A stretch of 64,000 nucleotides of DNA from Hymenobacter citatus (GTDB lineage: Bacteria; Bacteroidota; Bacteroidia; Cytophagales; Hymenobacteraceae), in NCBI RefSeq assembly GCF_014333615.1, contig NZ_JACSCY010000005.1:307061-371060 (forward strand), in the 5' to 3' direction. Of the stretch, positions 18,180 through 25,169 are shown in pieces. Under the pieces are notes generated by a model, which did not search any database, was not told the origin of the DNA, and saw nothing but the letters and a program-made list of their open reading frames with translations. Position numbers and translations under genes: made by a program. Position 1 is the first letter of the stretch. The number at the start of each line of letters is the position of its first letter.

Positions 18180-18274
18180 GGTTATGGCGACGTTTATCTG
18201 TCGTTGCGGGTGCAATATTAGGGCAGATTCCCGCTTTTTGCAAATTATGAGGCAAAAAAACTCAGATAAATTTT

Positions 18275-18724
18275 CTAATTATTGATGCTCAGCAAATTAC
18301 CCGACACGTTGGTAGTATAGCGGCGCAGGGGCCGCGTGGCCGGACCGGCCAGTACCTGCCCTTGCAGGTCGAAGCGGGAGCCGCAGCACGAATCAACCAG
18401 GAACAGGCGCGACGAAGGGTCGATGCTAACGCGGGCGCAGGCGTTTTGGGGTTGGTAGGGGCAAGTGCGCTCAAAGGCCGTGTAGGTGCCGCCGGGCTGC
18501 CGCACCACAATCAGCCCGCGCAGACCACCAGCGTGGGTTATGGCGCCGTTGTCGAAGCGCAGGTTGGCGTTTTCCTGGTTGGTCAGATTCAGCACCTCGT
18601 TTACGATGGCGTAGGGAATCTGCGGACTGGGGTCGTTGCGGCTGCCGGAGCCACAGCCTAGTAACGCCTGACTCAGAAACAGCAAAAGAGCCAGTAGCGC
18701 TTGGTTTGTACGGGTAGATGACAT
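18275..18724 (-). CDS. Lipoprotein with degenerate Rieske-like fold
   Basis: 149 residues. Lipoprotein signal with lipobox LLGC (Cys24). The C-terminal half follows a Rieske ferredoxin pattern, but the cluster ligands are altered: TCPYQPQNAC (residues 87-96) stands where CTHxGC is expected, and DSCCGSRFDLQGQVLAGPA (111-129) where CPxHGSRFD is expected. Both histidine ligands are missing (Tyr90 and Cys114 align there) while four cysteines remain. A standard 2Fe-2S Rieske cluster therefore seems unlikely; a disulphide-stabilised binding domain or another metal site is possible. Fold assignment is by motif likeness only. Confidence 0.65.
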   Translation of the reverse strand: MSSTRTNQALLALLLFLSQALLGCGSGSRNDPSPQIPYAIVNEVLNLTNQENANLRFDNGAITHAGGLRGLIVVRQPGGTYTAFERTCPYQPQNACARVSIDPSSRLFLVDSCCGSRFDLQGQVLAGPATRPLRRYTTNVSGNLLSINN

Positions 18725-18826
18725 AGCGAGGGCAGGGAAATGGCGATGGGCAGTGTTGCAAACGAAAAAACGCCCTGGTTCAGCCCCCAGGACGTTCTTT
18801 TTTATTTCAATCTGCTGCTACAAAGT

Positions 18827-19948
18827 CTATGCGCCCTCGAACTGACGCAGGAAACGCATGTCGTTTTCCGTGAACAGGCGCAGGTCTTTGATCTGGTACT
18901 TGAGCATGGTAATGCGCTCGATGCCCATGCCCCAGGCGTAGCCGGAGTAGCGCTCGGGGTCGATGCCGGACTGCTGGAGCACGGCGGGGTCTACCATGCC
19001 GCAGCCCCCGATTTCCACCCAGCCGCTCCCCTTGCAGATGTTGCAGCCCTTGCCTTTGCAAATCAGGCAGGTGATGTCAATTTCGGCCGAAGGCTCGGTG
19101 AAGGGGAAAAACGACGGCCGGAAGCGAATCTGAATAGCCTCCCCAAACATCTCCTGTACGAAGTAGTACACGGTCTGCTTCAGATCAGCAAAGCTCACGC
19201 CCTCGTCAATGAAAATGCCTTCCACCTGATGGAACATCATGTGCGCCCGCGCCGAAATAGCCTCATTGCGGTACACCCGCCCCGGCATAATGCTGCGGAT
19301 GGGCGGCTGCTGGCTTTCCATTACGCGCACCTGCACCGTGCTGGTGTGCGTGCGCAGGAGGTGAGATGGCGAGATGGTGAGATGGTGAGTAGCGGTCATT
19401 CGCTCATCACTCACCATTTCACTATTCACCATCTCACCATTTTCCAGGTGGGCGGGCGGGGCGGTAGGGGCGATGAAGAACGTGTCCTGCATGTCGCGCG
19501 CCGGGTGGTTTTCGGGGAAGTTGAGGGCCGTGAAGTTGTGCCAGTCGTCCTCAATTTCGGGTCCCTCGGCCACGTTGAAGCCAATGCGGGAGAAGATGCG
19601 CACCATTTCTTCGCGCACCAGGCTCAAGGGGTGGCGCGTGCCCAGAGCCTGGGGCGTGGGGGGTAGGGTATAGTCGAAGGTAGGATCGGCGGGGGCGTTG
19701 TTCTGGGCCGCTTCCAGCTGCTCGCGTCGCTCATCAAACCGCTGCTGGGCAAACTGCTTCAGCTGGTTCAGTTCCTGCCCTACAGCGCGGCGCTGCTCCT
19801 GGGGCACGGTTTTGAGTTGGTCGAACAGATCGGCCAGCTGGCCTTTACGGCCAGTGAAGGCAATGCGGAACTGCTCCAGCTGCTCGGGGCTGGTGATGTC
19901 GTACGCATCCATGTCGGCGCGCAACCGCGTGATATTCTCCTGCATCAT
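18827..19948 (-). CDS. pheS: Phenylalanine--tRNA ligase alpha subunit, with repeat-derived insertion
   Basis: 373 residues, about 30-45 longer than usual. The coiled-coil N-terminus (about 1-90) leads to the class II catalytic core: RHPLSLVREEMVRIFSRIGF, EIEDDWHNFTALNFP, PIRSIMPGRVYRNEAISARA (motif 2), MFHQVEGIFIDEGVSFADL, RFRPSFFPFTEPSAEIDI, and SGYAWGMGIERITMLKYQI (motif 3). It charges tRNA-Phe together with PheT, which is not in the window. Between DTFFIAP and LLRTHTSTVQVRVME there is an extra stretch of about 35 residues (about 166-200) encoded by a GTGA-octamer element that stays in frame. The start is ATG at 19948 or the adjacent ATG at 19945. Confidence 0.96.
   Translation of the reverse strand: MMQENITRLRADMDAYDITSPEQLEQFRIAFTGRKGQLADLFDQLKTVPQEQRRAVGQELNQLKQFAQQRFDERREQLEAAQNNAPADPTFDYTLPPTPQALGTRHPLSLVREEMVRIFSRIGFNVAEGPEIEDDWHNFTALNFPENHPARDMQDTFFIAPTAPPAHLENGEMVNSEMVSDERMTATHHLTISPSHLLRTHTSTVQVRVMESQQPPIRSIMPGRVYRNEAISARAHMMFHQVEGIFIDEGVSFADLKQTVYYFVQEMFGEAIQIRFRPSFFPFTEPSAEIDITCLICKGKGCNICKGSGWVEIGGCGMVDPAVLQQSGIDPERYSGYAWGMGIERITMLKYQIKDLRLFTENDMRFLRQFEGA
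19359..19442. repeat. GTGA-octamer inverted element inside pheS
   Basis: Plus strand begins GGTGAGATGGCGAGATGGTG and ends with the inverted form CACCATTTCACTATTCACC, about 35 bases apart. It is the same octamer family (GTGARATG) that lies in intergenic gaps at 19969 and 32164. Here it is translated as part of PheS (residues about 169-198), in the frame that avoids the TGA inside each octamer. Confidence 0.85.
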
Positions 19949-19952
19949 ACCG

Positions 19953-19960
19953 CAAAGGTA
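19953..19960 (-). promoter_or_regulatory. Candidate pheS -7 promoter element (TACCTTTG)
   Basis: Matches the Bacteroidota -7 consensus TAnnTTTG on the minus strand and lies only 4 bases before the pheS ATG, so transcription would start at or within a few bases of the start codon. The region where the -33 element should be consists of GTGA-octamer repeat and has no clear TTG. Confidence 0.5.
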
Positions 19961-19968
19961 CAGGGGAA

Positions 19969-20033
19969 ATGGTGAGATGGTGAAATGGTGAGATGGTGAA
20001 GTTGTGAGTTTGTGAAGTTGTGAATCAGAAAGC
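19969..20033. repeat. Tandem GTGA-octamer array
   Basis: About eight octamers of the form GTGARRTK in a row (GTGAGATG, GTGAAATG, GTGAGATG, GTGAAGTT and variants). The array lies between the pheS start and the palindrome at 20037; the inverted counterpart is at 20150-20190. Confidence 0.88.
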
Positions 20034-20036
20034 GCG

Positions 20037-20138
20037 TGTCATCCTGAGTGCAGCGAAGGACCTTCTCACGCTAGAACGAGTCGTTAGCTCGGATGTCGTG
20101 CACGCGTGATAAGGTCCTTCGCTGCACTCAGGATGACA
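20037..20138. repeat. Palindromic intergenic repeat, GTCATCCTGAGTGCAGCG type
   Basis: Arms GTCATCCTGAGTGCAGCGAA and TTCGCTGCACTCAGGATGAC pair perfectly, followed inwards by GGACCTT and AAGGTCC. Flanked on both sides by octamer arrays that are themselves inverted relative to each other, so the whole 19969-20190 region is a nested palindrome. Confidence 0.88.
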
Positions 20139-20149
20139 AACTTTATTCA

Positions 20150-20190
20150 TCACTTCACCACTCACCATCTCACTACTCACCATTTCACCT
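20150..20190. repeat. Inverted GTGA-octamer array
   Basis: CACTTCACCACTCACCATCT and further CACC units are the reverse complement of the array at 19969. Together they bracket the palindrome at 20037. Confidence 0.8.
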
Positions 20191-20315
20191 TTTTGGTACG
20201 GTTGCTGCAAGTAGGAGAATACCCACTTTGGTTTGGATAGATTCGGGAGACGTCTTGGAGTTGCTAGCCGCAGGGGGGTATTGAGTTCTGTTTCTCACTT
20301 CATCTTTCCACTCCT

Positions 20316-20762
20316 ATGAAACGCTTCCTCTTTGCTGCCGCCTCTCTCTTCTTATTGGGTAGTGCCACCACCGCCCAAGCCCAGACAACGACTACCGACT
20401 CGAATCCCTGGTTTGACTCGGCGCCGGCTGCTACTTCCGATTCCTACCCTACCGGCTGGAAGGTAGCCCCGGCAGCCAACCCCACAGTTAGCGCCCGCCC
20501 CAGCACCGATTACAACGGCCGCCCCCTAAAGGCCCGCCCCCGCAAAGTGGCTCGTGCAGAGGTAGTAGATACTCCCGTATACGAAACAGGCTGGTCTACT
20601 GCGCCGGGCATGGCCCTTAGCCTGCACCAGCGCCCCACTACCGACTACTGGGGCCGTCCGCTGAAACCAGCGGTACGCAAGGCCCCTACCTCGCTCTCGG
20701 CCGAGCCAGAGCTACTACCGCAAGGGGCGCCGGTGGCTACTGTCTATCGGTCGCAGCAGTAA
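20316..20762 (+). CDS. Small secreted protein with two TDYxGRPLK motifs
   Basis: 148 residues with a Sec signal peptide ending ATTAQAQ. The mature part is Pro/Ala/Arg-rich and low in complexity, with two copies of a motif: RPSTDYNGRPLKARPRK and RPTTDYWGRPLKPAVRK, about 45 residues apart, each preceded by a GW(K/S)xAPxxxxxxxxR segment. I do not recognise a family. The next two genes on the same strand encode smaller secreted proteins with one related motif each, so this is a local paralogue cluster. The basic, unstructured look suggests a periplasmic or surface binding protein; function unknown. Confidence 0.7.
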   Translation: MKRFLFAAASLFLLGSATTAQAQTTTTDSNPWFDSAPAATSDSYPTGWKVAPAANPTVSARPSTDYNGRPLKARPRKVARAEVVDTPVYETGWSTAPGMALSLHQRPTTDYWGRPLKPAVRKAPTSLSAEPELLPQGAPVATVYRSQQ

Positions 20763-20785
20763 GAGGCGCGAAAAAATAAGTGGTA

Positions 20786-20830
20786 CAAACGGGCCAGCCT
20801 GGACAAAAAAGGCTGGCCCGTTTGTATTTT
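20786..20830 (+). terminator. Rho-independent terminator
   Basis: Arms ACAAACGGGCCAGCC and GGCTGGCCCGTTTGT pair perfectly over an 11-base loop, followed by a T-rich tail. It ends the first TDYxGRPLK gene. Confidence 0.88.
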
Positions 20831-20902
20831 CTGACCAAAAAGGCGCCTCCACCGTATGCATACTTTTTAGGATTTTTTTGATTATCTTACCTACTCCTCG
20901 TT

Positions 20903-21268
20903 ATGAAAAATGCTTTCCTCTGTGTCTGCCTTGCGTGGGCCATTAGCAGTCTGCCAGCAGTAGCGCAGCAAGCCAAGACTAAAGTCAAAACTAAGCAGCC
21001 TACGGCCAATGGCTACCACCGGACGAGTAACACCAAAGCCAAGGCCCGCTCCGGCGCCTACTCGCGCTACGACCGCTCGAACCGGCGCGACGAAGAAAAC
21101 CTAAAGCTGGCGCCCGGGTTGCGCCTCAACATGCCTAGCCCCCCCACAACCGACTACATGGGTAGGCCACTAAAGAAGAAGCCCGCCAAAGTTGCAGCAA
21201 CGGGTGCTACCAGTCTTTCGACTGAAAAAATAACGCCGGCACCTACCCCCACCCGAAAACGGAAGTAG
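20903..21268 (+). CDS. Small secreted basic protein with TDYMGRPLK motif
   Basis: 121 residues with signal peptide (MKNAFLCVCLAWAISSLPAVAQQ). The mature protein is strongly basic (KTKVKTKQPT, TKAKARSGAYSRYDRSNRRD) and carries PSPPTTDYMGRPLKKKPAK near residue 90, the same motif as its upstream neighbour. No family recognised. It lies 141 bases after the previous gene and past a terminator, so it probably has its own promoter; AT-rich sequence at about 20865-20895 may contain it. Confidence 0.68.
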   Translation: MKNAFLCVCLAWAISSLPAVAQQAKTKVKTKQPTANGYHRTSNTKAKARSGAYSRYDRSNRRDEENLKLAPGLRLNMPSPPTTDYMGRPLKKKPAKVAATGATSLSTEKITPAPTPTRKRK

Positions 21269-21341
21269 CTAAGTAGCGAACCGTAATCCTATGAGTTAAA
21301 GTAGCGTATACAGAAAACACACCTGTAAACGACCACTTCTC

Positions 21342-21638
21342 ATGCGTAAGAATATAGTTGTACTGGCCGTCTTATTGTTGGTCAGCATGAGTGCCCACAC
21401 GGCTGCGGCCCAAACTGTGCGCCCTGCTAAAAGCCGTGCCGCCACCCGCGATACCACTGTAGAAGGCATCTATGTGGCCCCCAACATGACGGGCGCCCCC
21501 AAGCAGCAAGTCACCACCGACTACAGCAACAACCCCATTAGCCCGGCGGCGGAGGAAAAAGGCAACTCCCTCTCTCCCAATCCCGATCCGGTGAAATCGA
21601 AGAAGCTCAAAACTCGTCGCCCGCCCAAGCGCGACTAA
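21342..21638 (+). CDS. Small secreted protein, third member of the TDY-motif cluster
   Basis: 98 residues with signal peptide (MRKNIVVLAVLLLVSMSAHTAAAQ). The motif is diverged: QVTTDYSNNPISPAAEEK keeps TTDY and the Asn/Pro but lacks GRPLK. Upstream of it VAPNMTGAPKQ resembles the APG-rich lead-in of the first protein. The C-terminus is basic (SKKLKTRRPPKRD). No known family. Placed in the cluster because of position, size, signal peptide and the motif remnant. Confidence 0.6.
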   Translation: MRKNIVVLAVLLLVSMSAHTAAAQTVRPAKSRAATRDTTVEGIYVAPNMTGAPKQQVTTDYSNNPISPAAEEKGNSLSPNPDPVKSKKLKTRRPPKRD

Positions 21639-21953
21639 ACACCCGGCGTATCAGCCAGGAAATATGCCCGCGTAGCGGCCGTAGCGGATGCCTTTGCCCT
21701 GGGTTGCAAAAAAAGAAAGCACCAGCCAAAAGCTGGTGCCTTCTCTGTTTCTCCAAAACCAAACCAGGAGAGACGGTACCACTGCAACAACGCGGCGGTT
21801 ATCTGTGCAAGCACATTGCTTGATATATTTTGATAGCATAGGCCACTAGCAACGCGCACACCTGAGCAAGCGATGATGCTTCTACCTTACCGGCATACAT
21901 GCCAGTAGTGGCCGTATGTTGTATGGTATGGACGAAGGGGAATAAGGCTATCT

Positions 21954-21967
21954 GTTGCTTTTGCAAC
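21954..21967. promoter_or_regulatory. Palindrome GTTGC-TTTT-GCAAC
   Basis: A perfect 5-base inverted repeat about 180 bases before the Fur-family gene. It shares the half-site GCAAC/GTTGC with the next palindrome but in the outward order, so it may be a weaker or unrelated site. Confidence 0.3.
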
Positions 21968-22027
21968 TCAGATTCGTTTTATGATGTTGTCTTACTGTCT
22001 GTATCAGTACAAATATCGTAAAAATAA

Positions 22028-22040
22028 GCAACAATGTTGC
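22028..22040. promoter_or_regulatory. Candidate autoregulatory operator GCAACAATGTTGC
   Basis: A perfect 6-1-6 palindrome in an AT-rich stretch 107 bases upstream of the Fur-family gene. Fur and Zur repressors bind palindromes of this general form and often control their own gene. The half-site recurs at 13416 in front of the metal-receptor unit. Confidence 0.5.
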
Positions 22041-22112
22041 ATATAATAAATAAAGAGTTGAAATAGGGCAGGAAAGGCGTCGGGCAGAAAATTCTCTCCG
22101 CTGCTTCCTTGT

Positions 22113-22120
22113 TATCTTTG
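22113..22120 (+). promoter_or_regulatory. Candidate -7 element TATCTTTG of the Fur-family gene
   Basis: Matches TAnnTTTG; expected transcription start about 20 bases before the ATG at 22147. No clear -33 TTG at the normal spacing. Confidence 0.45.
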
Positions 22121-22146
22121 TCATTCCCCGCCCTACCTTCATTTGC

Positions 22147-22587
22147 ATGGAAAAGCCCCATAACCATATTGCCGAAACGCTCAGCCGACATGGTTTGCGC
22201 CAGACGCCTACCCGCTTACGCGTGCTCCAGGTCCTGGGCGCGTCGCCCTACGCTTTGTCGGGCCACGAGATAGAGCAGCAGCTGGGCCAGGACACCGACC
22301 GCATCACGCTATACCGCACATTGCGTTCTTTCGAGGAAAAGGGCCTGATCCACCGCGTTATGGATGCCTCCGACATCATTCGCTACGCAGCCTGCTCTAT
22401 TGAATGCACCGAGGAAGCGCACTTTGATAACCATGTGCATTTTAAATGCACAGAATGCGCCCACATCTATTGCCTCAACCAGGTAGCCATTCCGGCCGTG
22501 ACGCTGCCGGCCAGCTTCCGCGCCGTGAGCCGCGACTACCTGCTGGCGGGCGTGTGCAACCGCTGCCAGCCAGTAGAGAGGCTGTAA
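22147..22587 (+). CDS. Fur-family metalloregulator, probably Zur-like
   Basis: 146 residues, normal for the family. The winged-helix domain spans about 1-90 (HGLRQTPTRLRVLQVLGAS, LSGHEIEQQL, DRITLYRTLRSFEEKGLIHRV). The C-terminal dimerisation domain has the structural zinc cysteines CTECAHIYC and CNRC, and a His-rich sensing segment (EEAHFDNHVHFKC). It represses metal-uptake genes when its metal is bound. The surplus of His/Cys ligands and the non-classical palindromes fit a zinc regulator better than an iron one, but the metal cannot be decided by eye. It likely autoregulates and may control the unit at 13500-17042. Confidence 0.9.
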   Translation: MEKPHNHIAETLSRHGLRQTPTRLRVLQVLGASPYALSGHEIEQQLGQDTDRITLYRTLRSFEEKGLIHRVMDASDIIRYAACSIECTEEAHFDNHVHFKCTECAHIYCLNQVAIPAVTLPASFRAVSRDYLLAGVCNRCQPVERL

Positions 22588-22614
22588 CGTATCTTTTGAC
22601 CAGGATTAAAATAC

Positions 22615-22676
22615 AAAAGGCCGTCAGTTCGACCAGCGGGAGAAGTCTCGCATGCTGGTCGAAATGACGGCCTTTT
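22615..22676. repeat. Palindromic repeat acting as terminator, GTCGAAATGACGGCC type
   Basis: AAAAGGCCGTCAGTTCGACC pairs with GGTCGAAATGACGGCCTTTT. The T-rich end and place between the Fur-family gene (plus) and M16 gene (minus) suggest a repeat reused as a bidirectional terminator. Core GACCAGCGGGAGAA(G/A)TCTCGC is shared with 35944. Confidence 0.85.
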
Positions 22677-22691
22677 AGTTGGTTTATTTCC

Positions 22692-23972
22692 CTATTCCAT
22701 CTCTTCCACGGCGGCCAGGGTAGCGGCGGCCATTTTAGGTTGGGCGCGGTAGTAGAGGGTGCTGCAATTGGTGGGCCGCAATACTTCCTGCGCCGCTTCC
22801 AGCACGGCTGTGGGGGTCACGGCCTGCACTTTTTCGCTTTCCTGATTCACCAGATTGGCGTCGCCAATAAGCTTGCTGTAGGCCAGATTCATGGCGCGGT
22901 TCAGCAGCTCAATTTCGCCGAACACAATGCTGGCTTCGGCCTGATTCTTTACTTTTTCCAGCTCGGCGGCGGGCACCAGCTCGGTGCGCAGCTCGGCAAT
23001 AATAGCTTCTACGGCCGCATCAGCCTCTTCCAAAGCTACACCGGCGTTCAACTTACCACTCACCACCAATAGCCCCGGCTCCAACGACCCCGACACCGAC
23101 GCCGAAATAGAGTTGAATAGCTGCTGGTCCTTCACCAGGCGCTGATACAGGCGCGAGGATTTGCCGCGGCCCAGCACGTCGCCCAGCAGATCGACGGGGT
23201 AGTAGGCGTCGTCGGCGCGGCTGGGCATGTGGTACACTTTGTAGAGGGCGCTCAGCGGTACGTCGGACGTCAGCTCCAGGAAGCGGGCTTCGGTCTGACG
23301 CGGCTCCTGCGGGAGCTGGCGCTCATAGCGCGTGCCGCCCGGAATCGGGCCGAACCACTTCTCAGCTAGGCGCTTTACCTCTGCTTCCGTTACGGCGCCG
23401 GCTACTACCAGCACGGCGTTTTGGGGGGCATAGTGCTTGGCAAAGAAGTCGCGCACCTGCTGCATGTTGGCATTTTCGATATGGCTGACTTCTTTGCCAA
23501 TGGTGGCCCAGCGGTAGGGGTGCTGCTGGTAAGCCAGGGGGCGCAGGTTCAACCACAGGTCGCCGTAGGGCTGGTTGAGGTAGTTCTGCTTGAACTCTTC
23601 CACTACCACTTTGCGCTGTACCTCCAGCCCGTTTTCGGAGAAAGCCAGGTTCAGCATCCTATCCGATTCCAGCCAGAAGCCAGTTTCGATGTTGGTAGCG
23701 GGTAGGGTGAGGTAGTAGTTGGTGATGTCGGGCGAGGTGAAGGCATTGTTCTCGCCGCCTACCAGCTGCAAGGGCTCGTCGTAGCTAGGGATATTCACGG
23801 AGCCCGAAAACATCAGGTGCTCAAACAAGTGCGCAAAACCGGTATGCTCGGGGTCCTCATCACGTGAGCCCACATTGTAGAGCACGTTCAGCACGGCCAG
23901 GGGCGTGGTGTGGTCTTCGTGCACAATGCAGCGCAGGCCGTTGTCGAGGGTAAATTCGGTGAAGTGAATCAT
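22692..23972 (-). CDS. M16 family zinc metallopeptidase (insulinase/PqqL/processing-peptidase type)
   Basis: 426 residues, the usual single-subunit length of short M16 proteins. The inverted zinc motif is intact: His48-Leu-Phe-Glu51-His52 (GFAHLFEHLMFSG), and the third ligand is Glu125 in VVVEEF. The N-terminal peptidase domain (about 5-215) is followed by the inactive partner domain (about 220-426; GRGKSSRLYQRLV is characteristic). No signal peptide is visible, so a cytoplasmic form is likely; many Bacteroidota have such a protein, often beside a second M16 gene, which is absent here. Starts at ATG 23972. No clear operon. Confidence 0.93.
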   Translation of the reverse strand: MIHFTEFTLDNGLRCIVHEDHTTPLAVLNVLYNVGSRDEDPEHTGFAHLFEHLMFSGSVNIPSYDEPLQLVGGENNAFTSPDITNYYLTLPATNIETGFWLESDRMLNLAFSENGLEVQRKVVVEEFKQNYLNQPYGDLWLNLRPLAYQQHPYRWATIGKEVSHIENANMQQVRDFFAKHYAPQNAVLVVAGAVTEAEVKRLAEKWFGPIPGGTRYERQLPQEPRQTEARFLELTSDVPLSALYKVYHMPSRADDAYYPVDLLGDVLGRGKSSRLYQRLVKDQQLFNSISASVSGSLEPGLLVVSGKLNAGVALEEADAAVEAIIAELRTELVPAAELEKVKNQAEASIVFGEIELLNRAMNLAYSKLIGDANLVNQESEKVQAVTPTAVLEAAQEVLRPTNCSTLYYRAQPKMAAATLAAVEEME

Positions 23973-24202
23973 ATATGAAGGACAGGGCTTTCTTTTGAAA
24001 GCTACAACTTACGAAATCGGCGGCAGGTTCGGTAGCCGGAGCGAAAGCACGCTATGGCTAGTTAGCAAGCCCGACTTACTTGTGGCTGCAACCGGCGCGC
24101 GCAGTAACGACGTAACTACCGCGCGGGGTTGTTGTTTGCTTGTTGCGGCTGCTTAGCCTATCATCCGCCGGCGTTTCAGCTACCTCCTACCTGCCTACTG
24201 CT

Positions 24203-25093
24203 ATGCATCTTCTCACTGCTTCTGACCTACGCATCCCTACCTACCCGTTGGAGACCAACGGCCAGGCCGAGTCGTTGCAGATCCGCAAAATGAGCGGAGT
24301 GACCGTGCACGGCCAAAACGATTTGCTGATTTCGCACCGCAAAGGCTACTACTTTCTGGTGCTGCTCTGGGAGGGTAGCGGGCGGCACTGGATTGACACC
24401 ACCGCCTACTCTCTGCAGCCGCACACATTGTATTTCACCGTGCCGCGCCAAGTGATTTTAAAGGAAGAGCTGCATCCGGTTTCGGGCTTCAACCTCAACT
24501 TCACGGAGGAGTTTCTGGCCCTGGATGGGAGCGGCACGCTACGCCAACTGCCCATCATCCAAAACCCGCATAATGGCCATGCGCTACGCCTCGCGCCGGC
24601 CGATATGGCGTTTGTGCAGGATATTTTGGAGAAGATGTACGCCGAGTACCAAGCAGCGCACCCGTGGCAATACACCATGCTGCTGGCCTACCTAAATGTG
24701 CTGCTAGTGTACCTGAGCCGGCTGTACACGGCGCAGTACCACCCCCTGGATGCCGCCGACGGCGCGGTGCTGCTGGGTAAATTCCGAACTAGGATTGAAG
24801 AATCCTTTACGCAGCACCACGACGTGGGCACCTACGCCGACATGTTGCACCTCTCGGCCGGGCACCTGAGCGAGGTAGTGAAAGAACAGAGCGGCAAGTC
24901 GGCCATTGCGCACATCCACGAGCGGCTGGTGGTGGAGGCCAAGCGCCTGCTGTTTCATACCGAGCAGAGCAGCAAGGAAATAGCGTTTCAGCTGGGGTTT
25001 GAGGATGCCTCCTACTTCAACCGCTTCTTCAAGCGCCTCACCCAGCAAACGCCCTTGCAGTACCGCCACGGCGTCCGCGAAATGTACCAGTGA
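24203..25093 (+). CDS. AraC-family transcriptional regulator
   Basis: 296 residues from the ATG at 24203, preceded by no better start. The N-terminal part (about 20-160) resembles a cupin-like sensing domain (HRKGYYFLVLLWEGSGRHWI, LQPHTLYFTVPRQVI). The C-terminus has the double helix-turn-helix (about 195-293): TYADMLHLSAGHLSEVVKEQ, then SSKEIAFQLGFEDASYFNRF and FKRLTQQTPLQYR. It most likely regulates the short-chain dehydrogenase gene 76 bases downstream; this pairing is common in Bacteroidota. Effector unknown. Confidence 0.92.
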   Translation: MHLLTASDLRIPTYPLETNGQAESLQIRKMSGVTVHGQNDLLISHRKGYYFLVLLWEGSGRHWIDTTAYSLQPHTLYFTVPRQVILKEELHPVSGFNLNFTEEFLALDGSGTLRQLPIIQNPHNGHALRLAPADMAFVQDILEKMYAEYQAAHPWQYTMLLAYLNVLLVYLSRLYTAQYHPLDAADGAVLLGKFRTRIEESFTQHHDVGTYADMLHLSAGHLSEVVKEQSGKSAIAHIHERLVVEAKRLLFHTEQSSKEIAFQLGFEDASYFNRFFKRLTQQTPLQYRHGVREMYQ

Positions 25094-25169
25094 AACCGGA
25101 ATATGGGTTACTACTTCCCGCCGGCGTGCCTGTACGTTTGCAGGGTACTTAAACGCAATTGCAAGCACC

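Larger units (their letters stand above)
21639..22146. other. Long intergenic region before the Fur-family gene
   Basis: No gene supported. It begins with a hairpin at about 21712-21747 (GCACCAGC and GCTGGTGC with A/T tracts, a likely terminator). Further on the sequence becomes AT-rich and holds two palindromes made of GCAAC/GTTGC at 21954-21967 and 22028-22040, then a promoter-like TATCTTTG at 22113-22120 that is 26 bases before the Fur-family start codon. Confidence 0.6.

Noticed and set aside
18471..18761. Second minus-strand frame overlapping the Rieske-like lipoprotein start
   Set aside because: It is an overlapping frame with Arg-rich nonsense composition, while the lipoprotein frame has a clear signal peptide.
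19969..20190. CRISPR array
   Set aside because: Units are 8 bases with no spacers, and the two halves are inverted relative to each other; there are no cas genes.
20025..20210. 61-residue frame reading GEMVSSEMVS and RRSFAALRMT
   Set aside because: It consists wholly of octamer and palindrome repeats, not a gene.
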